From assembly GCA_050304615.1 (NCBI GenBank), contig JBNLDW010000004.1, forward strand, positions 62,001 to 126,000: a DNA stretch of 64,000 nt, read 5' to 3'. Both the position numbers and the translations under genes were made by a program. The notes below the pieces were generated by a model. The model worked only from the letters and a program-made list of their open reading frames with translations. It did no database searches and was not told the origin of the DNA. The stretch's first letter is position 1; each line of letters starts with the position of its first letter. Below, one piece after another: positions 18,867 through 27,888 of the stretch. Source of the stretch: CBFDBF01 sp050304615 (GTDB taxonomy: Bacteria; Pseudomonadota; Gammaproteobacteria; Chromatiales; Chromatiaceae).

Positions 18867-19739
18867 TTATTTGGAACTAATCTTTTTATAACCAAGTTCT
18901 GCTAGCAAGCTTTCACACTCATCATCAATTATACGATAATCATCTTCACTCAATCGTTGATGAGAATAATAATTCATATTCTTTATAGGCTGCTCTCTCT
19001 CATGAATCTTCCATTCATGATTTTCTGATAATAACCCACATTCTTCTATGCCAATGAATTTAGCTATTTTGTTAATTGTTTTATTCGAATCATCACTAAG
19101 CTCTTCATAAGTAATGATTAGCTTATTACTTATCTCTTTTAGATCGTCTAGCATTATCCGATTACTCACACACCACTGTTTTGCTGCATCAGCCAAACTA
19201 TGCCCCTGCTTTCTTCTTATACCTTCTGAAACAGCATAACCATCTCGCACAATTGCAATAAAATATGCATTATCGAAATTCTTTTGCAGCCATTTCATCC
19301 TCCCCGCATTTATTGGCGTCTTTTCTATTAATATATCACGCGATAAATCGTTAAAAGCACCTCCCCATTGACGCTTGAGTTTATCCAGATCAATATCAGT
19401 TTTCTCATTGCCGCTCAGGATGAAACGCTCAGGTTCTAAAGCCCATAACCTAGACAGACCATAATGAGCTGGAATAGGAAGCTGGTCTTGATAAAACTGC
19501 CCCTCCCATGGCATAGATCCGATTCTCTCATTGCTTGCCAATATCTCATGGAGCAGTGTTGTACCAGAATTATAACATCCTACTATAAAAACCCATTTCA
19601 TTGGATTTGGCAATGAACCATATTTCCCATAGTAATAGCAATGAGCCTTCCATTTTAATTTATTTTTGTTTCTTCTTAATGACTCCCATATCTTTCCCCC
19701 AATCAGTTTCCTTATAATATTTTTTACAAATGAAGACAT
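18867..19739 (-). CDS. Sulfotransferase-family protein
   Basis: 290-residue PAPS-dependent sulfotransferase. The 5'-phosphosulfate loop is VFIVGCYNSGTTLLHEIL and the 3'-phosphate site is AIVRDGYAVSEGIRR, both close to consensus. No signal peptide or membrane helix is seen, so it acts in the cytoplasm on a lipid-linked sugar or similar acceptor. It is the most AT-rich gene of the locus, suggesting recent acquisition. It sits directly upstream of the flippase. Together with the heparinase-like and deacetylase genes this suggests a sulfated, amino-sugar-containing polymer. Sulfation of the exopolysaccharide is inference from context. Confidence 0.82.
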   Translation of the reverse strand: MSSFVKNIIRKLIGGKIWESLRRNKNKLKWKAHCYYYGKYGSLPNPMKWVFIVGCYNSGTTLLHEILASNERIGSMPWEGQFYQDQLPIPAHYGLSRLWALEPERFILSGNEKTDIDLDKLKRQWGGAFNDLSRDILIEKTPINAGRMKWLQKNFDNAYFIAIVRDGYAVSEGIRRKQGHSLADAAKQWCVSNRIMLDDLKEISNKLIITYEELSDDSNKTINKIAKFIGIEECGLLSENHEWKIHEREQPIKNMNYYSHQRLSEDDYRIIDDECESLLAELGYKKISSK

Positions 19740-19966
19740 ATAATATATTCATCCTATAACAAATGACCTTGATTAATGATTTCATAATCCCCATACATTC
19801 TTAACACCTGACCCACCCAATATACCTAACATACCTTCCTAATATTGACTCACATCCTCCAATACATGTGATAAAGTACAGCAGATGTTATTGCATTCAT
19901 GTATTAACTATATGGAAACTAATGCCATTCACTCATCACCACAAATGCTGTGCTTATAGCTCCACC

Positions 19967-21604
19967 TTATGGGCCTGGGGCAAATTTACTGTACCATGTG
20001 ATGTCTGCGCCTAGATGCTTAATATAATCTTTGTTAGTTATTTTAAAGTCAGCTGGATTTTCGTATTGGCCGCTATTATTGCTGAACAAAGGCTCTCTAG
20101 TGATTGAGGTTGGATCAAAGACGCAACCATCACATGCTCGCCTCCTCCATTCAAACAGCCTATATTCACGCGCCCCGAGTCTAAATATTTTGCCGGATAC
20201 AGGAAAATAGATACTCTCATCAATGTTTAGCAAATAATCATCTGCGCCACTGTACCAGTTAACGTGATATCCAGACGAGTGTAAAAAGATATTGCCACGC
20301 GCAAACGCGCGCGCGCCTTTTCCATTGTAATTTCTACTTGACTCAAGGCCATACTTATTCCTAAAAGATATATTATTGCGTAAATTTTGAATATCCTCGA
20401 ACTGAAGGCGGTAACCAATAGTAGAATTGACTACAATGTTGTCGTGTATATCAACACCATGCTTGTCGGATAATGAATCATTATTACACATAGTCCCAAC
20501 ACCAAGGCCAAGAGCGCTGCCAAGATTATGCGTATTTGTAATGTAATTCTGTCGCACAACCGTGTTGGTCAAACGCTGATTCTTAAACGCGTATAGCATT
20601 GGACCAGTGCCAACATTTTTTATAAAGTTCTTTTCTATTACGCCGCCCGTTCCACCTTGCACCCCAATTGCATGGGCATCACTATTTTGTAGGATTTCTC
20701 TAACGCCAATATCATAAATGTAGTTACCGCTGATCAGATAATTACTTGGTGAATTATTTGTCGTACTAATGAGGTATATCCCGTTAGATGCTTGCGTCAA
20801 AACACTATTTGTAATCTGCACACCATAGCTGCCATCGTAAAATGCTAATAAGCTGTGTTCGCCATAGGCAAAATAGCAATGATCCCACGTTATATTAGCT
20901 GGACCACGTTTCGTATTCCACTTCATGTTCATAAAATATAGATTCTTAAATGTAATGTATGAACTCTTTCCTAATACAAATTCATAACCAAACCTGTTGG
21001 CATATATCCGTCCAGCTGGATTAACATTACCTACTGTACTTACATATAACTTAGTCTTACGTTTATAGCTTTCACTGAAGTGTGAGCCTGGATGTTGGCG
21101 CACTCCACCAACACTCACCTGCTTTTTCAACACGGTATATGCTTTTGAATCAGATTTCCCTATATCCTGAAAAAACCAATCTGGGTAGGCATTACCGGGC
21201 AACATGATACTCCACACACCACCACCCTCATCTCTCCAACTATCATGCCCCATCAGGAATGCGCCCCAGACAACACCAGCATCACCGTTTGGGCAATCGC
21301 CTCTAATCGTCACCCGCATATTATCAGAGGATCCAGAGGCCACCTTAATATCCGCCTGTGTTGCTACATTATGCAAAGTATCTATTTCATACACATGAAG
21401 CCCACAAACGTATAAATTATCTCCAGGGGAAACTCCATCTACCCCCCACTTAACGTTATGCAATCCTTCCCATGCATCCTCGTAACTCGTTCCATCATTA
21501 GAGCCTTGCGCTTCACCTTCAGGTAGGACAAACCAATCTTTGGACCAGGATGTAGAGCTGCCGAACAAGATTATGAGTACAATAATGTTTTGGAGTGTTC
21601 TCAC
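19967..21604 (-). CDS. Secreted right-handed beta-helix protein (putative polysaccharide lyase/epimerase)
   Basis: 545-residue protein with a Sec signal peptide (hydrophobic residues about 5-20, probable cut near SWSKD). The mature part opens like pectate-lyase-fold proteins (WFVLPEGEAQGSNDGTSYEDAW). It continues with rungs rich in Asn such as SYITFKNLYFMNMKW, NYLISGNYIYDIG, GGVIEKNFIKNVG and GVDIHDNIVVNST, spaced about 20-25 residues apart. This is a parallel beta-helix. Such proteins in exopolysaccharide loci are usually lyases or C5-epimerases that act on the polymer in the periplasm, but I do not see a named active site. The 227 bases upstream (19740-19966) carry no gene. Confidence 0.78.
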   Translation of the reverse strand: MRTLQNIIVLIILFGSSTSWSKDWFVLPEGEAQGSNDGTSYEDAWEGLHNVKWGVDGVSPGDNLYVCGLHVYEIDTLHNVATQADIKVASGSSDNMRVTIRGDCPNGDAGVVWGAFLMGHDSWRDEGGGVWSIMLPGNAYPDWFFQDIGKSDSKAYTVLKKQVSVGGVRQHPGSHFSESYKRKTKLYVSTVGNVNPAGRIYANRFGYEFVLGKSSYITFKNLYFMNMKWNTKRGPANITWDHCYFAYGEHSLLAFYDGSYGVQITNSVLTQASNGIYLISTTNNSPSNYLISGNYIYDIGVREILQNSDAHAIGVQGGTGGVIEKNFIKNVGTGPMLYAFKNQRLTNTVVRQNYITNTHNLGSALGLGVGTMCNNDSLSDKHGVDIHDNIVVNSTIGYRLQFEDIQNLRNNISFRNKYGLESSRNYNGKGARAFARGNIFLHSSGYHVNWYSGADDYLLNIDESIYFPVSGKIFRLGAREYRLFEWRRRACDGCVFDPTSITREPLFSNNSGQYENPADFKITNKDYIKHLGADITWYSKFAPGP

Positions 21605-21667
21605 TTCTATCTAGCTCCCCTTTGGCTGTCGCATGTTCAGCAATATTGGCTAGACTCAAACCAATAC

Positions 21668-22798
21668 TCAGAAAGGCGCAGTTACTCTCTTCAACAAACC
21701 CAACAACCTCTCTGCCGCCTTGCCATCCCACATCTCTGGTAGCTTCATTTCAGATTGCGCACTATCTGTAATATTTATGCCCGCCTCTATTATTCGTTCG
21801 GGTGATGCTCCAACCAGTACATTTGTACCTTTATCAATAGTTATTGGCCGCTCTGTATTCTCTCGCATGGTTATGCATGGTATCCCCAGCGCTGTGGTCT
21901 CTTCTTGAATACCACCACTATCGGTCAAGACCACTTTGGCATCCTTGAATAGATTGAGAAAATCCATATAAGGCATGGGTTCTGTCAAAACTATTGTATC
22001 TGGCGTCTGGATATTAAATGCATCCATAGTTTTTTTGGTACGCGGGTGGATGGGAAATATAAGGGGCAAATCTCTGCTTATCTCTGACAGAGCATGGATG
22101 ATTCCTGCAAGTGTAGACTTATCATCAACGTTAGATGGCCGGTGCAGGGTTATAACTCCGTACTCGGGATATTTCTGCTTTATCTCTGTTGATGCCAGTT
22201 CGTTGCCATCTATAGTCTTTAGCTTTTCTACTTGGTAGAAGAGGTTGTCTATCATTACGTTGCCGATCAAGAATATATTCTCTTCCGATTTACCCTCTGC
22301 CCGCAGATTGTCCATGCCGCTCTTCTCGGTGACAAAGAAATAGTCTGTTATGGAGTCAGTAACTATACGGTTGACCTCTTCTGGCATCTCCATGTCGCCG
22401 CTGCGCAGTCCGGCCTCTACGTGGATTACCTTTTTACCAAGTTTCTTGGCTACGATGGAGCATGCCAGGGTGGAGTTTACATCACCAACTACCAGTACAA
22501 GGTCTGGGTTCTGTTCAATACAGACAGTCTCATAGCGGGTCATGATGTTGGCGGTCTGTACGGCGTGTGAGCCGCTGCCTACCTCTAGATGATAGTCTGG
22601 TGTTGGGATGCCAAGCTCATCAAAAAAAACATCGCTCATAGCATTGTCGTAATGCTGACCGGTGTGGATCAGTTGGTAATCAAAGCTCTCTTTATCTCTT
22701 TTGAATGCCCGAATAATTGGGGCTATCTTCATGAAATTTGGGCGAGCACCGGCGATTATATGGATAAGGGTGCGGGCTTTTGTTTTGCTTGTTGTCAT
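21668..22798 (-). CDS. wecB: UDP-N-acetylglucosamine 2-epimerase (non-hydrolysing)
   Basis: Converts UDP-GlcNAc to UDP-ManNAc in the cytoplasm. The 376-residue length equals that of E. coli WecB. The sequence has the family order: IIAGARPNFMKIAPII, IHTGQHYDNAMSDVFF, VVGDVNSTLACS, VHVEAGLRSGDMEMPEEVNR, TLHRPSNVD, FPIHPRTKK, LTDSGGIQEET and MRENTERPITID. It provides ManNAc, or its derivatives, for the polymer made by this locus, and ManNAc fits the WecG-type transferase at 4706-5449. A 196-base gap upstream contains a palindromic repeat. Confidence 0.96.
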   Translation of the reverse strand: MTTSKTKARTLIHIIAGARPNFMKIAPIIRAFKRDKESFDYQLIHTGQHYDNAMSDVFFDELGIPTPDYHLEVGSGSHAVQTANIMTRYETVCIEQNPDLVLVVGDVNSTLACSIVAKKLGKKVIHVEAGLRSGDMEMPEEVNRIVTDSITDYFFVTEKSGMDNLRAEGKSEENIFLIGNVMIDNLFYQVEKLKTIDGNELASTEIKQKYPEYGVITLHRPSNVDDKSTLAGIIHALSEISRDLPLIFPIHPRTKKTMDAFNIQTPDTIVLTEPMPYMDFLNLFKDAKVVLTDSGGIQEETTALGIPCITMRENTERPITIDKGTNVLVGASPERIIEAGINITDSAQSEMKLPEMWDGKAAERLLGLLKRVTAPF

Positions 22799-22866
22799 AG
22801 TAACTGCTCTGCTCCTTTAATGGTGGTGGCATTGTACCCCTCACCCTAACCCTAAGCTTTGGCCTT

Positions 22867-22987
22867 CTAGTTTTGACTCCCCCTCCTCTCCTCGGCAAGC
22901 TAGTTTTAACTCCCCCTCCCAACCTCGGCAATTGCTCCTGCATTTCTCTAGCACCTACTTCCATGTAGGCGTCCCCTACTCGTGGGG
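22867..22987 (-). repeat. REP-like palindromic repeat, copy B with tandem tail
   Basis: Minus-strand copy of the unit at 1127-1210: palindrome CCCCACGAGTAGGGG (22973-22987), then ACGCCTACATGGAAGTAGGTG, then a GCAGGAGCAATTGCCGAG tail with a GGGAGGGGG run. The last about 31 bases (CCGAG...GGGGGAGT.AAAACTAG) are duplicated in tandem. It lies between the ATPase stop and the wecB start. Confidence 0.7.
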
Positions 22988-22994
22988 CATCCTG

Positions 22995-23894
22995 CTATAA
23001 CGCTTTAGGTCCGATATGGATGTTCTTCTTACTCAAATGCAGCCTGATCTTGGATGCCTCTGCATCCTCTTCGGTGCGCATTGGGAAGATGCCGCCCTGT
23101 TGCTTGTCTTTAATCACATCTATGACCAACTCTGTATTCACCCTCTGCCTGTCTTCAGCAAAGGCGTAGACCAGAGAGAAATCACACAGGGTGTTGATCA
23201 GACGCGGAACACCACGGCTATAGTAGTGGATGACAGCGCAGGCATCCTTGGTAAACAGGCTCTTATTACTGCCAACGTGATCAAGCCTGGCTTGGATGTA
23301 TTCCATTGTTTCATCCAGTTTCAGGTGCTTGATGTGGTAGTCCACAGATACCCGCTGCGCCAGTTGTCGCAGTTCCGGACGCTTCATGGTATCCAGTAGC
23401 TCTGGCTGGCCAACCAGGATTAGTTGCAGCACCATATGTTTGCCGCTATTGATATTGGAGAGCATGCGCAGCTCTTCCAGGGTAGCGGCATCAAAGTTCT
23501 GCGCCTCATCAATAATCAGTACGGTGCGCCTGTTCTGGGCGTACTGTTCGATAAGAAAGTCGCTAAACAGGTGATACAGTTCAGTCTTACTTTTATTGCG
23601 GTAATCCAGATCGTAGGCCATCAGCACCCACTCCAGTAGCTCACCAAATGAGCTATGGGTGTTGGAGATAAGGCCTACGGTGACATCATCACCCAGGTGG
23701 TCTAGTACATGCCGGATCAGCGTGGTCTTGCCGGAGCCTACTTCACCGCTGATCACAGTGATACCCACCTCGCTGCTCACCCCATAGTTGAGCATGGCCA
23801 ACGCCTTGCTGTGCACCTTCCCCAGGTAGAGGAAAGATGGGTCCGGTGTTAGCGAGAATGGTCTCTCGGTTAGTCCAAAGTGAGATTCGTACAT
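22995..23894 (-). CDS. ExeA/GspA-like AAA ATPase of exosortase-linked exopolysaccharide loci
   Basis: 299-residue AAA ATPase. It opens YESHFGLTERPFSLTPDP, the hallmark of the GspA/ExeA group, and has Walker A GEVGSGKTT (about residues 50-58) and Walker B VLIIDEAQN. It ends its core with YYSRGVPRLINTLCD. It lacks the membrane and peptidoglycan-binding segments of ExeA, as do the ATPases commonly found in PEP-CTERM/exosortase gene clusters. The precise task in export is not established. It follows the kinase gene after 4 bases, so the two are one transcript. Confidence 0.9.
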   Translation of the reverse strand: MYESHFGLTERPFSLTPDPSFLYLGKVHSKALAMLNYGVSSEVGITVISGEVGSGKTTLIRHVLDHLGDDVTVGLISNTHSSFGELLEWVLMAYDLDYRNKSKTELYHLFSDFLIEQYAQNRRTVLIIDEAQNFDAATLEELRMLSNINSGKHMVLQLILVGQPELLDTMKRPELRQLAQRVSVDYHIKHLKLDETMEYIQARLDHVGSNKSLFTKDACAVIHYYSRGVPRLINTLCDFSLVYAFAEDRQRVNTELVIDVIKDKQQGGIFPMRTEEDAEASKIRLHLSKKNIHIGPKAL

Positions 23895-23898
23895 TTAA

Positions 23899-24723
23899 TT
23901 AATATGGCGACTGTTCGGGCTTATGGGCCTTATTGTAGACGGTACCCAACAGGTTGGAGTTCTCCAGCAGATGCAGACACTGCTTTATTTCACCGGGGGT
24001 GTTCACCCCCTCCTCCACCACCAGGAGGCTGGACTGCACATGGGGCAGGAACATCAGTGCATCATCTATGTGTAGCAGTGGTGGTAGATCAAAAATAATA
24101 ATACGGGAGTTGTAGCGGCCACAGATATCTTTCAGCAGGTGAGCCATTTTGTCGGTAGAGAGTAGCTCTGATGAGAACTTTACCGGCTTGCCTGCCGGCA
24201 GTAGTACCAGCCGCTCCATGTCAGGGTTAATCAACAGGGATGACAGCTCTATTTCGTCATTGGTGAGATAATCAGAGAGTCCTGATTCCGGCTCAAACCC
24301 AAAGTACTTGTGGATCGATGGGCGGCGTAGATCCAAATCAACCAGAAGTACCGTGTAATTTTTATCCATGGCCAGGCTCATGGCAAGGTTGGCGGCGATC
24401 ATGGATTTGCCGCCCCCCTGGTTAGGACTGGTTATGGCAATAGTGTTAATGCTGTCCTGCTGCATCTTAAACAGGATTTTTGTCCGTAGCACCCGGAAGA
24501 TATCTACCAGGGGATCACCCTTGACCCCGGCTACCAGGCGATTTCCCCTCAGTACATCCTGCGGGACCGGGATGGTACGGGTTTGTGAGTATTCGATGCC
24601 GTCTGGACTGACCTCTTGATATGGTGTCGCCCGGTTCCCCGCCCTGGATCGTGGGGGCTGCCCACCGCCCACTTTGCGACGTTGCTCTTCTGCCTTGTTC
24701 AGGGCCTCTTGAATTCTGTCCAT
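23899..24723 (-). CDS. CpsD/CapB-family tyrosine kinase (BY-kinase-like)
   Basis: 274-residue cytoplasmic P-loop kinase partner of Wzz-type proteins. The N-terminus MDRIQEALNKAEEQR is typical of this group. Walker A is SPNQGGGKSMIAANLA (Gly in place of the usual Glu before GK), Walker A' is LLVDLDLRRPS and Walker B is IIIFDLPPLL. The C-terminal tail has Tyr residues only in TVYNKAHKPEQSPY rather than a dense Tyr cluster, so autophosphorylation may be limited. Such kinases control polymer length and export by cycling with the membrane partner encoded just upstream (24827-26587). Confidence 0.88.
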   Translation of the reverse strand: MDRIQEALNKAEEQRRKVGGGQPPRSRAGNRATPYQEVSPDGIEYSQTRTIPVPQDVLRGNRLVAGVKGDPLVDIFRVLRTKILFKMQQDSINTIAITSPNQGGGKSMIAANLAMSLAMDKNYTVLLVDLDLRRPSIHKYFGFEPESGLSDYLTNDEIELSSLLINPDMERLVLLPAGKPVKFSSELLSTDKMAHLLKDICGRYNSRIIIFDLPPLLHIDDALMFLPHVQSSLLVVEEGVNTPGEIKQCLHLLENSNLLGTVYNKAHKPEQSPY

Positions 24724-24826
24724 TTTATTTCTCTATCTGTATTCCTACTTTGTGGTTTTCTAATTAGAACTATCTTAGTTCATCTTATCGGGTTCTCTCC
24801 TCCCCGCTTGCGGGGGAGGAAGCACA

Positions 24827-26587
24827 TTAGGATAAACCTAAGCGTCGCATCAGGATAAACCAGGTCACATCGAGCGGTTTCACAAAAAAGTGAAACAGTA
24901 TTATGACTATGGGTATGGCCGCCACAGCACCTATAATCAGTTTTTGTTTGAGCTCTTCATAGCGTTGTATCTCGGCATCTGTCTGAATATATGGAACCAC
25001 AGCCAGTGGTGGTGCCCCGGTGATATTCACCAGTTCTTTGGTACTGGAGACTGCATCGCTCAGGCTCTCTGCCACTACAACGGTTCCAACCCCCCCAGCC
25101 AGGGAGAAGATAAAACCGAGAAACAGTATCGCCATACGATTGGGCTTGGCCGGCTTCTCAGGCACGGCGGGTGGTTCAATCAGGGAGAAACGCTCACCCT
25201 TCTTATCTCGCTCCAGGGCCTCTGCCATATCCGCCTGTAGTTGCTTGGCCCTGATCTCCTGATACTTGGCCGTGACATTCTCATACTCCCGACTAAGCTC
25301 ACGGTACTCGCGCTCAACCTGGGGACTCTTCAGCAGGCGCTCTTCAAAGTCGGCCATCTTCTTTTTGAGCTCTTCCTGCGACTCTTTTAGAGAGACCAGC
25401 TCTCCTTCAGATGCCTCGAGTTGTGCTTGCAGCTGGATGTAGGCCGGGTTGTCTGGTTTGGTACCTGTGGCTTCAAGCTGCTCCTGCTTGTCGTTTTGCA
25501 ATGCCTTGTCCAACTCTGCCTGGGTGGCATCTATGGCGCTCTGTAGTTTTTTTACATCCGGATGCTGTTTAGAGTAACGCTCTTGCAGGGTGACCAACTC
25601 CCCCTTCATCTCTTTCAGCTTCGTACGCAACTCTGTTGCATCCCCGCTGGAACCAACTTCCTTCTCCAGCGCCTTTATCTCCCGGCGCATCTTTATTATA
25701 TCTGGGTGGGTATCGGCATAGCGGGTAGAGAGGGTTACAAGCTCTGCCCGCAGTGCCTTCAGCCGGTCTTCCGATCCAAGGATGCGCTGACCATCTGCCC
25801 CGTACATGGTGCTGTTTGGGCTGAGTTGGGCCAACTCAGAACGCAGATAGACAATGCGCTCATCCAGGTTACGAATCTGCGACTCTACATCATTGATCTC
25901 CCGCTCGGTCCGATCCATCATCTGCATATTTAGCTGTCGCAGCTCCGGCAGGTTGTTGACGTTCTCCTCCTTGAAGGTAGCAAGTTTTTTCTCGTACTCT
26001 GCCACCTTCTTTTGTAGCTTGGCCGTCTCCGTCGCCAGAAAGCCTGAGGTCTCTACCGCCGATTCGGTACGGCGTTTCATATTCTCATTGAGATATAGGG
26101 AGACCAATTCACTGGCCACCTTCTGCGCCTTGCCTGGATTTTTATGACTGAATGAGAGCTTGAAGGCGATAGTGGCGCTGGTTGGACGGCCACTGCGTGG
26201 ATCTACCACATCTGCACTGATCATCTCCAGCCCGATATCAGCTCGCATCTCTTCTGCGATGACGGTCATACTGGTGTTCTTGCGCTCATTCTCATACAGC
26301 TTGTACTGATCGATAATCTTGCTCAGGTTATTGGTGGTCATCACCCGCTGGCTGATCATCTGGATGCGCTCACCCGCGTAGGAGGTAACCGTGGAGCGCA
26401 CCAGGTCAGGCGGGATCTCCTGCTGTTCGATCAGTATAGTGCCCTCAGACCTGTAGACCGAGGGCAGAGCAAGGGCCAGCACGATGCTCAGCAACATAAT
26501 GATCAGCGCCGGGATTATGAACTGTTTTTTTCTTCTTGTCAGGATGGCCAGATAGTCGCCAAGTCCTTTGATATCTTCTTCTTCCAT
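24827..26587 (-). CDS. Polysaccharide chain-length determinant (Wzz/GumC-type) protein
   Basis: 586-residue polysaccharide co-polymerase. It has one N-terminal transmembrane helix (about residues 18-36), a Wzz domain with SVYRSEGTILIEQQEIP, and a long coiled-coil periplasmic part (about 170-430) rich in Glu, Lys and Leu. A GNVR-like region with PPAVPEKPAKPNR leads into a second helix (AILFLGFIFSLAGGVG), and a third hydrophobic segment lies near the C-terminus. The kinase domain is separate, encoded just downstream. It sets chain length and bridges inner and outer membrane with the Wza-type protein at 27869-28432. A GC-rich palindrome (about 24792-24812) lies between it and the kinase gene. 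Confidence 0.92.
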   Translation of the reverse strand: MEEEDIKGLGDYLAILTRRKKQFIIPALIIMLLSIVLALALPSVYRSEGTILIEQQEIPPDLVRSTVTSYAGERIQMISQRVMTTNNLSKIIDQYKLYENERKNTSMTVIAEEMRADIGLEMISADVVDPRSGRPTSATIAFKLSFSHKNPGKAQKVASELVSLYLNENMKRRTESAVETSGFLATETAKLQKKVAEYEKKLATFKEENVNNLPELRQLNMQMMDRTEREINDVESQIRNLDERIVYLRSELAQLSPNSTMYGADGQRILGSEDRLKALRAELVTLSTRYADTHPDIIKMRREIKALEKEVGSSGDATELRTKLKEMKGELVTLQERYSKQHPDVKKLQSAIDATQAELDKALQNDKQEQLEATGTKPDNPAYIQLQAQLEASEGELVSLKESQEELKKKMADFEERLLKSPQVEREYRELSREYENVTAKYQEIRAKQLQADMAEALERDKKGERFSLIEPPAVPEKPAKPNRMAILFLGFIFSLAGGVGTVVVAESLSDAVSSTKELVNITGAPPLAVVPYIQTDAEIQRYEELKQKLIIGAVAAIPIVIILFHFFVKPLDVTWFILMRRLGLS

Positions 26588-26688
26588 TCTGTTCTATACC
26601 GTTTTTTAGTTGATTGGACTATTTATCGTATGCCGTAGCAGGTAAAAATCGTCTCTATTCTACACCACATTACCCTATCAAATCCGGG

Positions 26689-27888
26689 TTAAAACTCTTG
26701 CCAAGCCCCCAGGCTCTCACGCGGCCAAACATAGGCTATATTGAAAAAAATGGCATTTGATCGTGCAATACCAGCGTCTGAAGCGGTGTACTCCTGTGCC
26801 CGATAGCGGTAAGAGGTGGATAGGGTCCACCAACGGGTAGCCTTCCAGCTCAGACGTGGTTCAAAGTTGACATAGCGGCGGTCGTCACTATCATCATCCA
26901 GGCCACCACCACTACTATTCTGCACCAGGCTGGTATTAATACCCAGTGTAGTGCGAGGTGACAGCTTCCGGCTGTAGCCAATCCCCAGCTTGGTGGAATG
27001 CAATACACCGTCACCGCTTGGACTCTCTGACATGCTTAGGGTTCCACTCAGGGAGGATATCTCCCAACGCTTCTGCAGACTAAGATCCAGGGTCAGGCCG
27101 GTATTGCTGGTTGACTCTTTAACCCCGCCAGCACCGGTATATCTGGAGCTGCTGCGATCCATCCCTACGGAGAGATTGGTGCTCAATGTCTCTGAGAGCT
27201 GGCTGGCTAAGCCAAGGCGCAGGCCACGGCTATCGTACTCCATGTCCGTCCTTTCGGACTCATAGGCAGAGGCGATAGCAGTCACACTAACCTGGCTAAG
27301 TTCTGTCAGTCGGTACGAAAGGGCTGCGAACAGGCTGTCGTAGCGGTAACCGGATAGCCCCGTCAGCTCGGCATCTTCATAGGTTACATCGGTGTAGCTG
27401 TATCCCAGTTGGGTAGAGGCGCGCTCGGTAAGGTCATAACTCCAGGATGGGCTCAGACTCTGTTTGATTCGACGTTTATGTGTCTGCACAAATCCGGTGG
27501 TCTCCAGTTCACTGGTGAGGGTGCTATCCACTTCGTAGGCACCATTAAGCCGGAATAGATTACGCCCCAGTTTGTAGGCAGAGTTGAGATTTAGCAGCTG
27601 ACCACTGTTGTCCTTTTCGCTGTGATCTCTGAAGTTGCTGTCGTCAAAGCGCAAGGTAAACTTGACGTCACTCAACTCAGTGCGAAAACCGAAGGCGGCA
27701 TCGGCGCTGAGGTAGCGAACCAGATCATCCTCTTCGTTATCCACGGTGAAGTTAATATTGTCGTCATAGCGCAGACGCATGGAGACAGATGGCTCGAAGA
27801 ACCACCTCTCTGCGGACACTGTTGTAGAGAGAAGAAGTCCGCAGAATATAAGGAAAGATCTAATAGAGTTAAGGGACAACGACCACAT
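26689..27888 (-). CDS. Outer-membrane beta-barrel protein of exosortase-linked EPS loci
   Basis: Predicted outer-membrane barrel. I prefer the ATG at 27888 because the next residues (MWSLSLNSIRSFLIFCGLLLSTTVSAERW) form a good signal peptide. The upstream ATG at 27975 would overlap the export gene by over 100 bases; with 27888 the overlap is 20 bases. The mature protein (about 375 residues) starts FFEPSVSMRLRYDDNINF and consists of alternating polar/aromatic beta-strands, ending near WPRESLGAWQEF. It resembles the barrel proteins found in PEP-CTERM-linked export loci and may help polymer cross the outer membrane. Confidence 0.82.
   Translation of the reverse strand: MWSLSLNSIRSFLIFCGLLLSTTVSAERWFFEPSVSMRLRYDDNINFTVDNEEDDLVRYLSADAAFGFRTELSDVKFTLRFDDSNFRDHSEKDNSGQLLNLNSAYKLGRNLFRLNGAYEVDSTLTSELETTGFVQTHKRRIKQSLSPSWSYDLTERASTQLGYSYTDVTYEDAELTGLSGYRYDSLFAALSYRLTELSQVSVTAIASAYESERTDMEYDSRGLRLGLASQLSETLSTNLSVGMDRSSSRYTGAGGVKESTSNTGLTLDLSLQKRWEISSLSGTLSMSESPSGDGVLHSTKLGIGYSRKLSPRTTLGINTSLVQNSSGGGLDDDSDDRRYVNFEPRLSWKATRWWTLSTSYRYRAQEYTASDAGIARSNAIFFNIAYVWPRESLGAWQEF

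Noticed and set aside
22692..22964. 90-residue minus-strand frame in the gap before wecB
   Set aside because: Composed of the REP-like repeat and antisense-like sequence overlapping the wecB start; no independent support.
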